Positions 7,424-10,626 of a stretch of 10,626 nucleotides of DNA are shown here, in pieces. The notes beneath the pieces are model-generated. The model saw nothing but the letters and a program-made list of their open reading frames with translations. It did no database searches and was not told where the DNA came from. Each line of letters begins with the position of its first letter. Within the stretch, counting starts at the first letter, position 1. A program made the position numbers and the translations under genes. Location of the stretch: NCBI GenBank assembly GCA_019155205.2, contig JAHNZQ020000004.1, forward strand, positions 2,105,677-2,116,302, read 5' to 3'. Source of the stretch: Gracilaria vermiculophylla (lineage: Eukaryota; Rhodophyta; Florideophyceae; Gracilariales; Gracilariaceae).

Positions 7424-8010
7424 TGTAACGTCCCATACTTAATATATTCATGGCTATTGTAGTACAGTGGCTCCTACGGAAATATGGTGGTTTGGCCTTA
7501 AGGTATAATATTCCTAAGGAGGGTTCCTAATTTATTAGCTGGGCCACGTGGTGCATAATTTTGCCGCGTGCGCTGCAGTATCCTTAAGGTACGGTAGAAT
7601 TTATTATTTATTTTAGATATTTTATGCAGGTAATTAGCACAGTAGTGCGACCTGCCGAGGCGGGCTCCCGGCTAGATTTTTAAGCTGCCGGTTGAGATCC
7701 ACCTCCGGGGAAGTAAAGACAAGCACCCTTGAGTCTTCTTCTACATTTTCCAGTTGGAGTCTCTTGTCTATTCACGCAGGTTTCTAAGCCGCCGATCCCC
7801 AGGACGCATCATAGCAGCGCCTGTAGGAGCATTGTCCGCCCAGTGAACCTTCCCCTCTGCTTGGTGTTTGCGGATCCCTTTCTGAATTCTCCCGGCTCGC
7901 GACAGCCGATACCGGAGACCACCTTTAGGAATACGCGCCTTTGGAGTCAACAAAAACTCCTAACGGACGTTGTGCTTTACTACCTCGACAGGAGGGCTGA
8001 TAGTACCACA
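7424..8010 (+). repeat. Probable 5' LTR of a Ty3/gypsy-like element
   Basis: TGTAACGTCCC at 7424 is a plausible LTR start, and ACCACA at 8005-8010 a plausible end, giving matching TGT...ACA termini. TGGTCTCCCGAC follows at 8013 and starts with the TGG expected of a tRNA primer site. An AT-rich TATA-like stretch (about 7600-7625) and a palindromic CCACGTGG box (7544-7551) suit a promoter. The 3' LTR lies outside the window, so neither boundary can be confirmed. A competing end lies near 8105, before GTGGAATTC. Confidence 0.45.
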
Positions 8011-8166
8011 ACTGGTCTCCCGACTTAGAAGGTCACAGTTCCTGAAGGATTCGCACAAGTCGCAGCAGAACCGTGTTTCTAGTTTGCAACGACCAACCCC
8101 CAACAGTGGAATTCTTCCTTAAGGTAATCCGGAAGTGGAAGCAAATCACCCCCGACCTACTCCTCT
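8011..8166 (+). other. Retrotransposon leader (primer site and 5' UTR)
   Basis: This stretch lies between the presumed LTR and the first ATG of gag. It contains the candidate primer site at 8013-8024 (not matched to a named tRNA) and one CCTTAAGG motif (8117-8124). No reading frame is supported. Confidence 0.4.
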
Positions 8167-8790
8167 ATGGACCCCGCAGAACATCTCATGGAAACCCCCC
8201 TACAGGAACCTCAGGCAACAGGCTCTGTCGGTGGGGGCAGCACGCGCAGCGCTCCCCAGGAGATGGCCGACACTCTAGAGGACCCTGAAAGTCTCCTTCG
8301 GAATCCTGGCTCCTCTGTGGAGCGTTTCAGGAATCGCCTTAGGGGAATGCATGATCGGAGGCAAGCGGAATCCCCCGCAACACCTCTGGAGAACGCCGAC
8401 GTGGAGGTTGAAGAACCGCACACGGCATCGCAGCCGCCACCTCAGGAGTTGCAGGGACGGGAACACCCGGAGGCTAACACCCTCTTGGAGTCCCTGGCCC
8501 CGCGCCTTACGGATTGGCTCTCACAGGAGCTAGTCGAAAGAATTCCTGCAGGTGTTGAAGCGCACTTCGGAGCGCGCCGCCACGCCCTTGTGGAGGACAT
8601 CGCATCGGAGAGCGCTCACCGTGCTGTGGATGCTTTGCTGGATTCGGACCCCTTCCTTGAGGTGATCTCAGATGTTATCCGTGCGGAGGTTCGCTCCCAA
8701 ACCGCGCAGCTGCTCCCCGCAGCGGCGTTTCAAAGTTATTCATCCGTACAGGAGAGGTTCCCTCTATCTACACCTAAGGTGACCCCGGCC

Positions 8791-8965
8791 AGAGAAGGAA
8801 AGGATACTGCCACCCCCTACGCCAGAGGAGGAAAAGGATACTGCCGTAGGGAAACGGGAGCACCTGAGGAATCTTGCTATGCACCGTCTGGACCTGACGC
8901 CTCGCGGAGGAGGACAGGATACCGGTCGCGCCGAAGTCCACCTAAGGAGAGAAGGACAGGATACT
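8791..8965 (+). repeat. Four degenerate copies of an AGGA-AGGATAC unit in gag
   Basis: Similar units of about 20 bases start at 8791, 8824, 8907 and 8945, each ending in GGATAC(C/T). The first reads EGKDTA in frame 1, and the third and fourth read GQDTG and GQDTP in frame 2. The second carries GGAAAAGG instead of GGAAAGG, which places the frame slip precisely. Confidence 0.7.
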
Positions 8966-10081
8966 CCACGGGTGGATCGCGATATCGGGGGTATCGTCAG
9001 CAACCCAGACCACCTTAAGGAAAGAAGAAGAAAGAAACGGAGGGAGAAAAGAAGAAAGCGAGACACCGATTCGGAGGGCAGCTCTGACTCCGAATCCGTA
9101 AACAGCTCCAGCTCGGAGGACAGTACACCTCCCAAGGAGAAGAGCAGAAGGGTCATAAAGGTCGTCCCGCTTAACGACCTCTTCGCCAAAGTGGTGGATT
9201 ATGACACCTACAGGTTGAATGATCGCTCCACACTGTACGACGCGTCGGTCGCTAAACGACTCACGGAGATGCAGCGCCGTATGGATATTCAAATGAAGAA
9301 GCACTCCTTCTCAGGCGAAGACCCCATCTCGGTGCTCAATTTTCTTACGCGCTTCCGTTCGGCGTGTAACACAAATGGTGTCCATGAAGTTGCCGCCGTA
9401 TGGTGCTTTCAGGTTTACCTCACAGGCCAAGCGCACTCGCTGGTGCAGCCGCGCCTCACGGAGGAGAGCACCATTGTGGATGATCCTGGAATGGAGATCT
9501 TGACGACGTACCCGGAGGTAGTCAATTTACTCCTTAAAAGGTACGCCACGGACGAGGTGATAGCCGATGCTGACGCTGAAGTCACCTCCTACAGGCAGAA
9601 TACCGGAATGACCAAGAGAGAGTTCTCACAGAAGCTGTAGACCAAGGCTCTGCGGTGTGGGAATATGTACTCCGAACGGCGGTTGAAGTCGCTGTTTGTC
9701 GAGGGACTTCTTCCCTCGATACGCGCGAGGGTGCGTAATCATTTGACCACGCACCCAAAGACCACCTATACGGAGTTAGCATGTTTCGCGGAATTCTACG
9801 GGGATACCCACCGTGCCGCTTGCCGCAGGCATGCTCCACTTTCGGACAAACCGGCCGCCTTAAGGACCCGTCGGGCATCCGCCCTGACGTTGGACTCCAG
9901 CACCTCAGAGGAAGGCGACGAGCTCACGCTCGTAGGAGAGCAAGAGGCTCTTTCCCTCGCATACGCCTCCTCTCAGGGAGCACCGTCTAGGACGAGGACA
10001 TCCTCGTCTCCCACTTCGTACGCCTTGGCAGGATCTATCAGGAGCGTCAGATTTGCAAACCCTCAAGGGTACCCACCGCCT

Positions 10082-10117
10082 TGCAGGATTTGCTTGTCAC
10101 GAGAGCACGTAAACTGT
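10082..10117 (+). other. Degenerate zinc-knuckle motif in Gag
   Basis: The residues are C-x2-C-x4-H-x2-C, whereas retroviral CCHC knuckles are C-x2-C-x4-H-x4-C. It lies in the correct C-terminal place for nucleic-acid binding. It may be a family variant or a decayed copy. Confidence 0.45.
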
Positions 10118-10431
10118 ACGACTCTCACCCCGGCAATGAGGGCCGCCATCCTACAGGAAAGAGAGAACCACTTCCAGGACCTGAAGCACACATCAACGGA
10201 GAGCGTAAGTTATCGAACCGCGTATCGCGATATCCGCTCCCCTCAAGGAACCTACGGTTGCTGTGCTCCACCGGGAGTGCAGCCTGTCCCATTGTCACTG
10301 GCGCCCGCAATGCAGGTGCCGGTGTCCCAGCCGGTTGTACCTCAAGGGAACACGGCGCATCACAATGCACAACCGCAGCAGCCGTCCCCGCCTGGAAACC
10401 GGCCCCTCTCCAACCAGGAAAACCCCCATAG

Positions 10432-10626
10432 CCACGCGTAAAGGCTTCGCGTGGCTCTCCAACATCGAGCCTCGGCCCCACGGAGGTCGCCTTTAGGAAA
10501 GGGGGAGAGGCCGTGTACTCCGTCGACGCAGAATCGGCGGGCCCCCCAATCCCGTTGGACCCATTCGACACCTTTGAGGATTCTGTTTGCACGCTCCGCC
10601 GTGAGAACTACAAGGTGTTCGCCTTT
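10432..10626 (+). CDS. Start of a second open frame, probably pol, cut by window edge
   Basis: After TAG at 10429-10431, frame 1 stays open to the last base (65 codons). Its later part has natural protein composition (EAVYSVDAESAG, PLDPFDTFEDSV, ENYKVF). It lies in the -1 frame relative to Gag and overlaps its end by ten bases, the place where pol (protease, reverse transcriptase) begins in gypsy-like elements. No slippery heptamer is visible in the overlap, and no protease motif is reached within the window, so identity rests on position. Confidence 0.4.

Larger units (their letters stand above)
8167..10441 (+). pseudogene. gag: Ty3/gypsy-like Gag, broken by one slip and one amber stop
   Basis: Gag builds the cytoplasmic particle that packages retrotransposon RNA. 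The protein opens at ATG 8167 with an acidic, Pro/Glu-rich region in frame 1. It then changes to frame 2 at an AAAA run (8832-8835) inside a four-copy repeat, and the same frame runs to TAA 10439-10441 except for TAG at 9638-9640. Frame 2 carries an Arg/Lys-rich patch (about 9017-9063), a Ser/Glu/Asp-rich acidic stretch, and then the gag core: FSGEDPISVLNFLTRF (from 9305), VWCFQVYLTGQA, YPEVVNLLLKRYATD, and after the stop ALRCGNMYSERRLKSLFVEGL. A poor zinc knuckle (CRIC....H..C, 10082-10117) and a Pro/Gln-rich tail follow. Total is about 755 residues. Wording resembles oomycete gypsy gags from memory. The amber probably replaced a Trp codon. Confidence 0.78.

Noticed and set aside
7650..7715. 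tRNA-like sequence around GGTTGAGATCC
   Set aside because: It differs from box B at key positions and no cloverleaf could be drawn.
7729..8028. A 99-codon plus-strand protein
   Set aside because: It lies inside the presumed LTR, has no recognisable motif and no support beyond being open.

Overview
The window is a eukaryotic stretch made almost entirely of decayed, nested transposable elements. I see no intact host gene, tRNA gene or rRNA gene. The piggyBac transposase wording (a SLDENT block, VVIDNFY, NGVDR followed by an RST..RKE block, and a terminal Cys/His cluster) and the Ty3/gypsy gag wording (FSGEDPISVLNFL) resemble, from memory, families common in oomycetes such as Phytophthora and downy mildews. 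That assignment is inference and cannot be proved from this window.

Layout. Positions 1-124 are pure G, and 125 to about 1150 is an extremely CpG-rich island with CGG and CG microsatellites. Both contrast sharply with the AT-richer remainder and may be an assembly problem. A non-coding element of about 400 bp with inverted ends (1311-1711) contains a 51-bp near-perfect palindrome. It lies directly beside a dead Tc1-like (DD34E) transposase, 1720-2693, which has lost two of its three catalytic acids.

From 2948 to 7301 lies one 4.35-kb piggyBac element, bounded by TTAA on both sides and by imperfect inverted ends. Its minus-strand transposase (6905 down to 4210) is broken by frameshifts, by at least three in-frame stops and by two LTR-type insertions. 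The first insertion is a 486-bp solo-LTR-like sequence (4977-5462) that follows the third catalytic Asp codon. The second is a 309-bp miniature LTR element (4409-4717) with 79-bp LTRs, a 5-bp target duplication (AAGTA) and a copia-type primer site complementary to the initiator tRNA-Met anticodon arm. Removing each insertion with one target-site copy restores the transposase frame at that point. A second, convergent plus-strand reading frame (to 4066) looks like an accessory protein carried by the piggyBac element.

From about 7424 to the right edge is the 5' part of a Ty3/gypsy-like LTR retrotransposon: a probable LTR, a leader, a gag gene broken by a one-base slip and one amber stop, and the beginning of a second open frame (probably pol) running off the window.

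History. The piggyBac element received both LTR insertions after it had integrated; the order of the two is not known. The genes do not form a host pathway. Each belongs to the life cycle of its own element: transposases cut and paste DNA, while gag forms the particle in which a retrotransposon copies itself.
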